From positions 1 to 64,000 of the forward strand of contig CAJNOL010000707.1 in assembly GCA_905250125.1 (NCBI GenBank): 64,000 bases of DNA. The letters are read 5' to 3'. The stretch's first letter is position 1, and the number at the start of each line of letters is the position of its first letter. The notes below the pieces were generated by a model. That model did no database searches. It was not told the origin of the DNA and saw only the letters and a list, made by a program, of their open reading frames with translations. The stretch comes from Rotaria sordida. Its lineage: Eukaryota; Rotifera; Eurotatoria; Philodinida; Philodinidae. Shown one piece after another: positions 46,725 through 58,370 of this stretch. The position numbers and the translations under genes were made by a program.

Positions 46725-47843
46725 CTAAACGCAAAAAAATAAAAATAAAAATATTATTCAAATGATCAATATCATTATTAAAAGAAATATTAGATAAATC
46801 AGTTTCATTCAATACTATTTTTATTCTACAGTCAACACGAAAATGCTTGCAGCACTTTTTGTTTTTAAGTAATATATATAACGTTAATATTAAATTCATA
46901 GGATAATAATTAAATTGCATTACACCTAACTCATTGAAATCTCTTATTATTGGCAGATTAGGATGACGCAAATAAGAAAATGACATACGCTTGCAACGCC
47001 CACTGTAGCACATTTTAAAAAAAAGATTTAGTCGACAGTTGATCAAGTTTAGTTTGTGTGATGAAACTACTAAGATCTTATGACAACAATATCAAGTTGT
47101 TCCTTTTTTTTCTTTAGTACCCAAATTACTTTTTATTCATTGAATTTTATTTTCAAGGTTTTCTCATATTACATGTATGAACATATAGTACATGACTTCT
47201 GCTATGTAAGCATATAATTATATAAAAATTAATAGTGTATAGTTTAAATACATTACTTATAAATAGAAAGTGATGTGAGACTTTTTGATATTAACTGACA
47301 TGTTAATATAAAAAATGGTATTATGGTATTTTCTATAAAGGAATATTTTCAGCAGCTGATTCATTTTTGCGCACTTTGAGCACAACTAGAGAGCATCAGT
47401 TGATGAGGTTTCTTCGTCATTGACAAACTCATTTCTGTGTCATAATTTTCTTTTTTGTAAATGTTCTTCACTGTGCATAACAACAAAGAACTGTACCTAT
47501 TGCCAGAATAAAGTTTTCTATGCCGTATCTCGTCCACTCAAAACAAGATAGCAATTGTTTGAAAAACATCCTCTAAAAATCGGTACATATCGAAGACGCT
47601 GAATATTCTTCGATTCTCTCATCAATTTAATGCCAAAGTATGATTTTATAGAGAGAATTGAATAGCGAATTGTTTGAAATCAAGCATAGTTTTCTATCTA
47701 TAAGTGTGAATAAGATAAAAAAGAAAATATCTCGTACTACCGGTAATAAGAACTGTTCGTGATGCCATAAATCTAGAAATATGAAGAATGAAAATAGAAT
47801 TTTTCTTTTTCCTGTTATAAAGATTTAAAAAAAGAAAAGAATT
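46725..47843. other. Spacer
   Basis: No gene recognised. The minus-strand frame 46666-47046 contains the SDR exon in a different frame and otherwise looks random. Confidence 0.45.
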
Positions 47844-48421
47844 TTAAGTTTCTCTAGTTTGTTGTTTAGGTATAATTTCATCAAGTTGACGTTCGAATTC
47901 AGCTAATTTGACTTTAGATTTTGCAAATAAACGTTCAAATTCTGCTTGTTTAGCTGTACCATCAGTTAATAGTTTAGTACGTATCATTTTTGATACAAGT
48001 ATTGTTGCTTTACGTTCATGATATTTTGCTGCACGACATTGTGTAAAACGTCCCATACTTAAAATTGGCAAAGAAATTATAGCAGCTTGAAATACACGAT
48101 TACGATTTGTTGTTAAAAGAAATGCAGCCATACTACAAATAAATGAACCAGGTATTCTTTGAAAATATGAAAGAAAAAAAATATATATTTTTTTTTTTCG
48201 TTATTTTTTAAATAGATTTTTCAATTTTATTTACCAAAAATAAGTGCTTCTTTTAAACAAAGTGTTTCACATATTGGTCTATTTTTTGATATTTCGACTA
48301 ATATAGAAAAATTATATTTTCTTTTATCCCAGATTGTTGCTGGTGAAGCATTAGGATCATTATTTATTGGTGCAACTGAACGTAATTTAGAAAGATCTTT
48401 AGGATCAGTTGGTGATGCCAT
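47844..48421 (-). CDS. Small mitochondrial-type membrane protein, COX20-like
   Basis: COX20 is an inner-membrane chaperone for assembly of cytochrome c oxidase subunit 2. Exon 1 (ATG 48421 to about 48235) encodes a polar N-terminus and RPICETLCLKEALIFG. Exon 2 (about 48145-47844) encodes IPGSFICSMAAFLLTTNRNR, a second hydrophobic hairpin, CRAAKYHERKATI, and a Lys/Glu-rich tail of about 45 residues. The layout (PC.. motif, a G at the start of TM1, FLxTxxxR, TM2, then CR...K and ...DGT) parallels COX20 in length and order, but the usual Trp before the CR is Phe here and identity is low. The only GT-AG pair I can see (GTAAAT donor at 48234, CAAAG acceptor near 48146) leaves the frame off by one base. 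The join is therefore unresolved: either another splice site, a base error, or decay. Confidence 0.5.
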
Positions 48422-49069
48422 ATCTAAATGACAAAAAAAAAAATTTTATATGAAATATATAGCTTAATGGGAGAAGAAGGAAAACGAAATGAGAATCTAT
48501 TTTAATTATTATATCAATTGGCAATCTATGACGATTGAATGATCATTATTGATTTCAAGATTGGATGAAAAGTAAAATTGATGGAGAATTTCGAACGGCA
48601 TAACAACGTATTAATATCTAATGATATTAGGAATGTATAGTCTTAAAAATTTATTGTATAAAAAAAAATTACTGATTCTTGTCCAGTCTTCAAGTGAGTG
48701 AGAATCAATGGTCAAATCTAGTGATATCATCGAATAGATTAATCAAATACGGCATCTTTCTAAAGAAACAATAAACCGCGTGATTTGAACAGGACAAAAA
48801 ACTCCAGTAACTCATGTTGTTCTTTGGCCTGCAATCTACAACCGGTTCCTATGAATACTGCGGTAGTGTAAACAAATATGGAACATGGGAAGGCCAAGAA
48901 CCTGGATAAATACTAATAATTTCTCATTGAAATCAATAATTTTTTATTTGATTATTGAATATTTTCTATCTTCATTTGATTAGACTATAGAAATATATGA
49001 ATGTATGTGAAGGCCATTGTTAACACCGCCTATGTTGTGCATGTTTGGTATAGTGTACATTATATCGAA
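48422..49069. other. Spacer
   Basis: Nothing recognised. Confidence 0.45.
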
Positions 49070-49192
49070 CCAAGAGGGAAACAGCGGAGACTTCAGCCAC
49101 GAAGTCTTGTGAAGTCTTGGAAGTCTCATGAAGTCCCATAAAGTCTCATGAAGTCTCGTGAAGTCTTCAGAAGTCCGCTGTTCCCTCCTTGG
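49070..49192. repeat. Short foldback element with an internal 10-bp tandem repeat
   Basis: 123 bp with outer inverted repeats CCAAGAGGGAAACAGCGGA and TCCGCTGTTCCCTCCTTGG (one mismatch-sized difference). Between them are about eight copies of a 10-bp unit GAAGTCTCAT (variants GAAGTCTTGT, GAAGTCCCAT, AAAGTCTCAT). No target duplication is obvious. Confidence 0.78.
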
Positions 49193-50487
49193 ACAGCGAT
49201 AAAAATTTAACCAAAAAAAAAGGTCTCAGAAACAATTTGATACATATATAGGACGACTTAGTTTTTTGTGCTGATTTCAAATACGATAGTTGTTTGAAGT
49301 CAAATATGGATTATTCTGTTCGACAGCCGTCGAATATCAGTTAAAATTTGACACAAATTAGGTACGAAGACCATAATAGTGAGAGCAAAAGTGCTTTATT
49401 AGGCATGAAATTTCAAGTGGAAAATGGCCCCATTAGAAAAAGTCCATTGAATTATCTATTCAATAAAAAAATCTTCCTGATGCACCCATATAAACCATGA
49501 CTTCATAAGGCTAGAGAAATCATTAGTTATAATAATATAACGGAATAAGGGAGGTATTTCGCATTTATCGATTGGAAAAGATTTGAATATCTTAGATATT
49601 TTTATTGATTCCGATAAAGAAACAAAATTCTGCATCGAATGAGCCTATTTTCGTCGAACATAAATAGGATTTTTATAGACCTTTAGGTCAACAACTGGTT
49701 TTTAGGGCTCTCAGAAATTGCTTCAGATGTTCTCTATTAGCCGTCTAATTTTAAAAAAAATATCCTATTTGGATTCAGCACTGTAAGCTCTATCAAACTG
49801 GACAGACTTCAAGTAGAAAAACGACAAAAAGGGTGTGGGTGTGAGTGCAGATAGAAAGAAGACCCGCTCGAACACCTCACACCCACACCCTCTCAGTCTC
49901 GGAGTTACTTGACACCCTGGAGTCATGAAGTGAGCTGTTTTCCCCTTACATTGGACACGATGTGGGCCACTCTATATTTTAACGCGAAACTGTATAGAAA
50001 AGCATTTTATTTTGCTATAGAAAATTAAACATTAATGTGTCATCTGTTCTGCATTCAGTACTTTATTTGAGTCCTTTATTCCATAGCATGATGCTTGTTA
50101 TTAAAACAATCAGGACAAAAAGAACTTATCACAGTTAGAACAGAAGGTTTTTACTTTCTTTGCTGTCGCATAGCTGACTTCTCTTGATTGCGGTATGCCC
50201 TTCCGTTCGCACAGCAGCCAGTACAACGTCTGCCGACATTGCGCGTAGATCCTTTCTTTTCTTCGAGCTTGGGATCAGCGAGTTTGCACTTCATTTAGCT
50301 TGTTGATCTTTTGTCTTGGACCAAGTTTGAGCTTAAAATAACCAGTTTGTGGAGAAAAAGAACTGCCTATACGATGTTACGAACAGAAAAGAGGAAACTA
50401 CGAGCTAACATAGAATAAAAAGGTCAAGGAGTGCATTTATTGAGAGATGAATGGACAAGAGAATGAATCTGTTAGAGCTACTCTCTG
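49193..50487. other. Spacer with one telomere-like foldback
   Basis: No gene recognised. The foldback at 49831-49890 is listed separately. 50100-50460 is somewhat less AT-rich and may be the 3' flank of the transporter. Confidence 0.5.
49831..49890. repeat. Telomere-like foldback with conserved core
   Basis: GGGTGTGGGTGTGAG arm, core TGCAGATAGAAAGAAGACCC, and arm CACACCCACACCC. The core is identical over at least 18 bases to that at 61898-61954. Confidence 0.85.
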
Positions 50488-51822
50488 TTAAGACCGAATC
50501 GTGCCGGATGTGTTAACAGTACATTTTGCAACAGCCATGCGTTCAGCTTCAAGTCTCAAATAGGATCCTTTGTATATGATCAGTGCCAAACCACCAATGA
50601 CAAATATACAAATGATAAATATGGAAGCAGGTGTGAATATGACACCGGGCTTATATACAGGAGCGAGTTTTATAAGATAGCCAAGAAGGAAAGTAAAACC
50701 ACCGCCGAGCGCATTACCAACACACAGAAGTAGGCCAGTAGACCATTCGGCACGCACTGGATAAGTGCATTCCACTGCACACTCAAATGAGATTGGTAAA
50801 AGTGGCATCAGGAAGAAGCCCAAGAGAGCAATTGAAACTCCCAGTGGATAAAGCATATTTGGTCGAAGAATGACAATGAAATAAAAGACCGATGTACAGG
50901 CACCTACTACTAATACCTTGAGTAACAATCTATAGGCATGTGTGCGACCCATAATTATACCCACTGCATAGGAACTAATGAGACCTGCTGTAATCAGCAT
51001 GGCACCGAACACACCGGCATTTTCGCTCGAATATCCACTTGGTTGAATGAGTTGATAGGCAAGTGTGGTTATTGAAAGAAAAGCAGCGAAACCAAAAGAG
51101 AAACCGAATAACAAAATAAGATAGTGACTATTGGTGAACAGACGGCCTAGATCTTGTTTGACATTAATTGATTGGTGATGTTCCTCGGAAGGCGATGGTG
51201 GCGATGGAGGCTCCGATCGAAATATGGCTACAACTAAGAGCATTGTCAATGTGGTGAAAGCAGCTTCAATTGTTAACAGAATCAAAAATGAATGAGATGA
51301 TATGCCATCGGTAACAATAAGGGATGGTAGAAGAGCACCGATGGCTCCACCAAGTGGCATGGCCATTGAACCAATGGCTGTGGCAATATCACGTTGTTGT
51401 GGAGCGAACCAACGAGCGGCGAATAGCGCGGTCAAATTCAAAAACAAAGGTGCCGTAATAGCTGGGAAAAATTGACCGAGCATGAGAATCGGATAGCTGT
51501 GACTGGACCAAATGAGAGCAAATAGACGAATCCATACACCCAAGTTTAGTAAACTTCCAATAATCATCCCGCTTCGCATCGAGAGTCTTCGATAGACCCA
51601 TATTGACAGAACTGTGCCAGGCACGTAAAGAAAGAGAAAGACAATGGCCAGAGTATTGACTTCTGTCGATGTTATCTTGAAAAAGGTAGCTGTCTCCGCT
51701 TCGATCGGAACAAATGTCACACTATGCAAAGTATTCGCAAATGTTGCAAGGAAATAGATAAACAGTTGAACCCATCGGACGCGATACACACGATATACTA
51801 CAGTTACCTCAGTTACATCCAT
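50488..51822 (-). CDS. Major facilitator superfamily transporter, SLC49/FLVCR-like
   Basis: Twelve-helix membrane transporter; SLC49 members export or import haem, choline or related solutes. Intronless frame to the stop at 50488. The start is set at ATG 51822 (MDVTEV), because the 73 residues further upstream are basic, low-complexity and unlike the family; 444 aa from there. Features: VYRVRWVQLFIYFLATFAN at the start of TM1 (SLC49 proteins begin YRRRW...), YVPGTVLSIWVYRRLSMRSG in the TM2-loop region (the MFS motif A position), GQFFPAITAPLFLNL, ARWFAPQQRDIATAIGSMA, a Pro/Ser-rich central loop (residues about 200-220), and ECTYPVRAEWSTGLLLCVGN in the second half. MFS membership is firm; the SLC49 subfamily is likely from these motifs. 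No neighbour suggests the substrate. Confidence 0.82.
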   Translation of the reverse strand: MDVTEVTVVYRVYRVRWVQLFIYFLATFANTLHSVTFVPIEAETATFFKITSTEVNTLAIVFLFLYVPGTVLSIWVYRRLSMRSGMIIGSLLNLGVWIRLFALIWSSHSYPILMLGQFFPAITAPLFLNLTALFAARWFAPQQRDIATAIGSMAMPLGGAIGALLPSLIVTDGISSHSFLILLTIEAAFTTLTMLLVVAIFRSEPPSPPSPSEEHHQSINVKQDLGRLFTNSHYLILLFGFSFGFAAFLSITTLAYQLIQPSGYSSENAGVFGAMLITAGLISSYAVGIIMGRTHAYRLLLKVLVVGACTSVFYFIVILRPNMLYPLGVSIALLGFFLMPLLPISFECAVECTYPVRAEWSTGLLLCVGNALGGGFTFLLGYLIKLAPVYKPGVIFTPASIFIICIFVIGGLALIIYKGSYLRLEAERMAVAKCTVNTSGTIRS

Positions 51823-53389
51823 AATTTTATGTGTCTGATATTGTTCTTCACTTCTATTTAGCTGTCCTCTATCTTTAGCTAGTAAATGCAGTTGATATGT
51901 GACGTGTAGCAGATAGAAATAGCGCACGTGTATAATCGATATCAATGACGTTATCTTTTTCGTGCACCTCTTCTTTCTCTTTTCTTTATTTATTTTTAAT
52001 GATATGTTTTTCTTCATATTTTTCCTCTCTCTCTCTCTCACTGAAAACTACAATAAAAGTCGTTAACCCAGTTAGCGAGATATCATCGTGCTACTCGTAC
52101 AAGAACTGATGATTAATTATATATTTCTTATAAAGTTGTTGGTATGATATGTCTGGTTCTTTCTTCACTTACAATCAATCGAAATTCAAATCACTTAATT
52201 GGACTATCTGTATATTCTTTGTTAGAGAGTGTTTAATGATGTGCACTTAGAGTTCGATTCAGCTATGTGCTGATCTTTCTTTTATTTCTGTTAAGAAAAA
52301 TAGTCATCATACAGTGGTTGTACACGCACTTATATAATATCGAAAAGAAAGAAAAAGAGAACAAAGATCACGATAACAAAGCGACAAGAAAGAAAAAAAC
52401 ATAAGAAAAAGATATCATTCCTAACACCCTTTCCCTTACAAAAAATTTTTTGTTTTACAAAATACTTTTGTCCTTTTTTTTTATAAAAAAACATCAACGA
52501 AAAACTTCAGAAAAAGAAAAAAATATCTAGTGTGACTGCACCAGTTAGTGAAAGAACATGTTCAGAATATCACTTAGAAATAAAGAAAAAAATATAACAA
52601 TACGAGAGAAAATATCACAACGAGAGAGAAAGAACAAACAAAAAAATGTAACAATAAAAAAATAATAAAATAACAAGAAAATTTTTATTATTTATGTTGT
52701 TGCTGTTGTTGTTCGCGATGGTGTTGATGATGATATCGATGAATTTGATCATTTTTACGATCAAACATATATTCAGGTATTTATTCTTGCTATTTTTGCT
52801 TGATCGTGTCGCTCTTTACTCCAATAATTAATAATCAATTGAGGGTGTGGGTATGGATGCGTGGGATGTGCACATTCTTTTTATCTACAACCATACCCAC
52901 ACCCACACCCACACCCTTTGTTGATTGATGAGATTGGAAATACATCATCTTTCTCGATATTATTATCAACAAAACTGATAGTGTACGCTAACTCCTATTT
53001 CAGAACAAGCAATTCTAAAAAATATATGCTGATGAATTCCGTTAATTTTAGACACTGATAAAGTTCATGATGCATAGACACATGGATGATAGCCAAATGG
53101 TGAATTTTTGATCTTAGATGTGAGTTCTAATGTTTTATAAATTTGCAATAATGATAGCTATGCAAGTTGCTCTCTTAATCGGCTCCCATAGTGAACATTT
53201 ATAAGATCAATTGTATAGTATAAGATTCTGCTCTATATTAGTACCTTTATCAATGGTGTATATAGAGATCTATATCATATATTCAAGAAGTAAAATCTTT
53301 CATGAAACCACTTCATGATTATTTCAACACCGAGTTTTTATTTCAAATTTGTGTCGAAAAACATTCGTTTTTATTTGAAGTAAAAGAAT
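51823..53389. other. Spacer with low-complexity and one telomere-like foldback
   Basis: A CT-rich microsatellite at 52027-52042 just upstream of the transporter start, A/GA-rich sequence at 52340-52680, and the foldback at 52842-52917. No gene recognised. Confidence 0.5.
52842..52917. repeat. Telomere-like foldback, core in reverse orientation
   Basis: GAGGGTGTGGGTATGG arm and ACCCACACCCACACCC arm. The spacer ATTCTTTTTATCTACA is the reverse complement of a core like TGTAGATAAAAAGAAT. This matches the core seen in forward orientation at 32435, 49831 and 61898. Confidence 0.8.
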
Positions 53390-54042
53390 TTATTTTCTCA
53401 CATCAATATCTGTTATTCTGACACAACCTGTTTGACCTGTGTCAGATCGAAATTCAATTTGAGCTGTGACTGTTGCCTTTGAGCCGATAGGAATACTTGC
53501 TGTGAAATTCATTGGTATTTCTATTAATTGGTTACCCTTAAGAAACAACAGAAATTTCTTATGAAATTTCAAAGAACTAAAGAAATTCATACAGCGAGTA
53601 CTGGACAGGAACATGTTGAGCAAGCCACGCACCAATCAGGATACGTACAGGATCCAACACCATCTTCACACGGGATGGAAATAGTGATAAGAAAAGCTGT
53701 TGCTTTTAAATCGAATATAGTCTAATTATAATTTAGTGAAGAATACAACGATTATTGTGCATAGTTAAAAATACCTGAAGTGGATGAACAATATCTTCAC
53801 TAACATCAATATTAAGCCTGAACAAAACAGGACCTGGTACCTTGAATGGATGAGGTATTATTTGAAGATCCTTCAATTGGATATGGTGATTACTCGGATT
53901 CGAACCACAATTGGAAAATTTATATTGTCCTTGAACGGCAATCTAAATATAATGAAAACGATATGTTCAGTTGTCTTCTAATCAATAAAAATGTTACCGA
54001 TGAAATAAAAAAGATCAAGACAATTAGTTGAATCGATGGCAT
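53390..54042 (-). CDS. Secreted GM2-activator-like lipid-binding protein (ML domain)
   Basis: ML-domain proteins such as the GM2 ganglioside activator and NPC2 bind lipids in lysosomes or outside the cell. Four exons in phase 0 join cleanly: 54042-53998 (signal peptide MPSIQLIVLIFFISS), 53942-53775, 53721-53593, 53536-53390; 162 aa. Exon 2 gives YKFSNCGSN..., LQIIPHPFKVPGPVLFRLNI, matching the LEPDPIIVPGN strand of GM2A. Exon 3 gives ISIPCEDGVGSCTYPDWC, matching IPCTDYIGSCTFEHFC, then a Cys-rich turn. Exon 4 gives GSKATVTAQIEF and TGCVRITDIDV at the end. There are eight Cys, as in GM2A, so four disulfides are expected. Introns are 53-56 nt. Shorter than human GM2A (193 aa) mainly in the loop after the Cys-rich turn. 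Confidence 0.86.
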
Positions 54043-56699
54043 TTTTTGCTCAGTTCTGAAAATAAAATGATTTCTTAAATGCACATTTAATGTAATTACA
54101 TTACTTACCTGTTCTATCGTTGTAAATATTTGCTTGAAGCTTGTTCGATTTTGTCGATTTATATATAAATTCATTTTACTATCTACAATAAAAAAATCCC
54201 ATGATCTGCTCATAAAAGCAAAATACTTGAGTTAAATTACTTTCTCTGATAACAGATTCATAAATTTCGATGATTTTATTGTTTTCTAGGCTTTATTCGA
54301 GAGAGATAATAATTCGATGGTAATATTTTTCAGATAGAACGAATTGACATTTTTTGCACTCATTTTGATAAGAATTTCTGTCACGTAATTCTACACAAAA
54401 ACAGAATTACCTTGCTATTGATTACTGATTAATCTTTATGGTGGAATATTCATTTCGATTCGATTTGAACATTAAATTAAATAGTGAATGTTAAAAAAAA
54501 AAGTCCATCAGAAAAGTAAATATAAAAATGTTTTGTTGAAAAACTCGAGTGATTTAGCCTCTTTATTGGTATGATGGAATATTCACTACAATTCTAACTC
54601 TTGGACATTCAAATTACCAGTCCAAGACGCTTGAATACGAACAGCTAGCCGCTTTCAGTTGCAATTTGGATTCGTCCAACAAACGTTTTAAGTGCGACGT
54701 TTACGCATTTCGACAGTCGACCTAACAGCATCTAGTCTAGTGCTTGGTGTTTCATAGTGTTACAGGCCTCGATCCATCTCCTCTCTCTCTCTTTGGAATT
54801 GTTATTCTTTTTCTTTTTTTTCTTCTTCTTCTTCGCTATTGTATCTTGTAAAATATATGTACATATTGTTAAGGGCATTTGGAAGATATATATATATACA
54901 TTTAAAAAAAAACAAACGTAAGCTCGTCGAAGCGAGCTAACACATAGTCATCATCGGCTTCACTTCATCTGAATATATCGTCATTAATAGTTGGTTGGAT
55001 GATAATGTTGCGTTTACTGGACCGGCTACTTCACATGTTCAATCGACTCATCTCGTGGCGACTAATTGGACATTAACAGTAATCAATATGGTACATCGTC
55101 AAGTTCATCTGATTTTTCCTTCGGTGGCGTTCAAAGGACGACTACACTTGGAGGTCTGTTAAATGGAACAGGCGTGTGTAATAGATTTGCACTTGTATAA
55201 GATAATCAAAGTAAAAGGCGATAGTAAATCAAGAAATAGAAATCTTTGTATGTACAATATTGGTGAGGTCTACTAAATAGTATCAGATAAGGTCCAAAGC
55301 TTGTTTCCTTTTGAAACAGAAAAAAGTCACCATGACAACAGGACCGTGGTAAGTGAACAATTTTGACATTCATTGCAAATCATTCTGGAACAGCTTCATA
55401 TGCATACCAGTATTTTGTTTTCACTCATAGAGTTTATTCCGACTTAGGTTTTTAACAAGTAAGGCAGCGCAAACGCTGCTTACCCTCTACTGAAAGGATG
55501 AGTTGCATTGAAGATAGGATATTAGAAGTACTAGATATGGGAAATGATTCACTGGCAGCACACTAAGGAGTGGAATGAAACGAACCATTATTGTTCAAGA
55601 GTTGGAAATGTAGATTCCCATATTCGGTAACCCCTACAGAAATTGCATACTCTGAGCAAGTTAAAAATATGCTTTATATCCACATGATATCATCAACATT
55701 CTGCGCACTCGCTTTGCTCAGCTAAATATTCTTATAGCATTATCTATAGTCTGATCAAAGTATTAGTATCGCGTTCCCGAGTTTCAAGGTGTCTGAAATT
55801 TGAAACCAAGCGATTGAAAGTAACAAAAAGTCCTGTGTTAACGCCTGAAAATGAAAATATGCTTGCAACAATGGGAGTGTCAAGATTCCTGACTCCATCA
55901 AAGGTATTTTTGTTACTTTTGTTTCATGAAAAAGCTTGTTAGAGCAGCCCCTTTGTGGTTGAAATGTAGAACTCATATATCCTCTCTAGCCTAATTAAAC
56001 TAATACATAATACATAAAGTGACACATCTCTCGTAGACTATAGCTGCTTTGCAGAATAATTGATGTTCAGAGTAATGACTTCTCTAATTTCTGCATTTCG
56101 AAAAGAATTTTCAGTTTTTAAAATTCATTTTTTCTTAATTTAATATTCTTATTATTATAATCATTGAATTAATTGACAAATACGTCTGTTTTACATATTC
56201 ATGATATCTACAGCAGGTCTCAAGCACTATTATTTATATTAATCAGCTCACAAATAGTAATATTCATTATTTTTCAAAACTATAACTTGATCAATTTTGC
56301 AACAAAATCTAGAAAATGTGACGGCTGTTATTGTTCATTGCTACGATCTGTAATGAGGAAGAGTCTAGCAGGAGCGGGAGCCATAAAAACTCGATCTTAA
56401 ACTTACACTCACTATTTTCCTCAAAAAATATGTGAGTTCCACAAAACTAACTCAGCAGTCAATATATTTACTACAGTAATGTAGTTTTTCTCTCTCGAGC
56501 CATTTAAGGTAAACAAATATATCATTCACTTTTAATTTTTTTATCTCTCTTATGTTCTTTCTTGAACGAAGCAGCGTCGATATGGCTCTTCTCTTAACTC
56601 TTACTCACACGCACATTCCACCCAATAAATCTAGATCAGCAACAAAAACCTGTTAGCGTCAATGATGATACACTGCGATGCTAAACCAAGATTAAGACA
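54043..56699. other. Spacer
   Basis: Pyrimidine microsatellites at 54779-54830 (CT and CTT runs). The plus strand stays open from about 54945 to 55161 without an ATG start or family motif and is not called. Nothing else recognised. Confidence 0.45.
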
Positions 56700-56773
56700 C
56701 GCTTTCTGGTTTAATTGGCTTAGGACATTTGCCCGAATAGCGGGAGATGTGGGCTCGAGTCCCACGAAGGTCG
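56700..56773 (+). tRNA. tRNA-like gene (possible tRNA-Phe GAA or decayed tRNA)
   Basis: 74 nt fold into a complete cloverleaf. Acceptor CGCTTTC/GAAGGTC (six of seven pairs counting wobbles). D-arm GTTT/GGAC with a ten-base loop containing GG. Anticodon arm TTTGC/GCGGG around loop CCGAATA. Four-base variable loop. T-arm GTGGG/CCCAC around CTCGAGT. By standard numbering the anticodon is GAA (Phe). Two invariant bases are off (C instead of U at position 33, C instead of T at 54) and the first acceptor pair is mismatched, so it may be a tRNA-derived pseudogene. A T5 run follows at once. Confidence 0.6.
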
Positions 56774-57582
56774 TCTTTTTCTTCATTCTCTTCGTTCACT
56801 GCATTTCCAATTGTATAAATCATATATGATGCTTACAAACCCGTGTCGCTATTCGACTATGCACAGCAGAGTAATGATTTGAGCGATTCTGTTCCACTAC
56901 GAACTGGATAACCTACGAAGGTAAAAACTTTATGAGTCGAAAATTTCCGCTTTCGTAATTTCATATCCTGACTATATATGATCCGAATTCAATTGAAACT
57001 CACTGTGCTGTTGTAGAGCTAAAACAATTTTATTGTGAGTATCGATGTGCGTTAAAGTCCCTAAATCACACTGTGTTAGTTATGATTCGCTGAAGGGTAT
57101 GCAAGTGAACTCCACAGATGCTCGAAAACTTTGATCGATAGTTATTGATGCCTGTCTAAAATTCTCAGAGATACATCTCTTGCTATAGACAAATGAAGGT
57201 ACACTGAATATGAAGATATTGTAATAGATATGGATACCTGAATACGCGGCATATTGGCTTCATATTTCTGATAAATTACTAGCATTGATTCGAGTATTGT
57301 TACTCTGAAATAGAATAATAAAAACAAAAATTCTCGTTACAAGAATATCATGGAAAGCAAGATTGAAACTTAAACATAGAGTATATTTCAATTTGAACGC
57401 AATTTTTCGTTCTTTTAAATATTTAAAAACCATATTAAAATAAAGTTTGGCTTCTATAGAATAGTCAACTGATATTCGTCTATCTATTCAAAAGCTATGA
57501 GGAGTTGTTAACAACTTTGTAGATTCGGATGAGTGATTGAAAAAGAGATATCAAGTCTCATTCTCATCGGATGTGCTGTGGC
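56774..57582. other. Spacer
   Basis: After the T-run no gene or repeat is recognised. Confidence 0.45.
56776..56780 (+). terminator. RNA polymerase III type T-run
   Basis: TTTTT three bases after the tRNA-like 3' end, the usual Pol III stop signal. Confidence 0.5.
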
Positions 57583-57910
57583 TACACTGTAAAAAAAATT
57601 CGTAGAATAATAAACCATATGAAAAGGGTTTATTAAATTCCTAAACCTTTCACCGTATATTGATAAACCCTTTTATCGTTTATTATCAATTTCCTAAACC
57701 CTTATGGGTTTATGAGTGAAAAAAGAGTTTAGGAGATCTAATAAACCCTTAGGGATTTAGGAAAGTGAAACGTATAATAAACCCTTTTTAAGGGTTTAGG
57801 AAATTGATAATAAACGATAAAAGGGTTTATCAATATATGGCGAAGGGTTTATGAATTTAATAAACCTTTTTCATACGGTTTATTATTCTACGATTTTTTT
57901 TTACAGTGTA
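57583..57910. mobile_element. Foldback MITE with TA flanks (Tc1/mariner-like)
   Basis: The element 57585-57908 (324 bp) begins CACTGTAAAAAAAATTCGTA and ends with the reverse complement TTTTTTTTTACAGTG, flanked by TA on both sides (57583-57584, 57909-57910). Inverted similarity continues inward over almost the whole length through repeated AATAAACCCTT / AAGGGTTTATT words, so the element is essentially one long hairpin. TA target and CACTGTAAAA-type ends suggest mobilisation by a Tc1/mariner-class transposase. No coding capacity. Confidence 0.82.
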
Positions 57911-58370
57911 TGAGGATCTGGTTGCAGGCGTATGTTGAGTCAAGACTAGCATCCACACCCATGGTTGTGCTTTTGGATGTCTGAGTGTGACTGTGGGATC
58001 GGTGTCGCGTTGCGATTACGAGTGTTCCCTTCATTGCCATTAACACTGAAGTCGTCACTCCTACGCCTACATACATCCAGATGCCTCTGATACACAGATT
58101 CTTGATTTCCTCTTTTCTGATTGATTCCTTATCTGTTGTTGCGTTTCAAACTTGATTGTGCTTAGTAGTTGAATTGAAATGTTAAAACAGTCAAAAGTCG
58201 CTGAAAATGTAGTAGAAGTCGTGTCGTTGTACAGATTACTTCATCATTTTACTGACATTTGTTGAAGAGGCGAGCTTGAAGAGAGCAACAATAAAATTTA
58301 TTGCTTACGAAAGAAACATGGCAATAAAATATTATTATCTTTATTGTTGGACTTTTTTTGGTACATATTT

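Noticed and set aside
54938..55163. Plus-strand frame of about 70 codons
   Set aside because: No usable start and no family motif; length is within what chance allows here.
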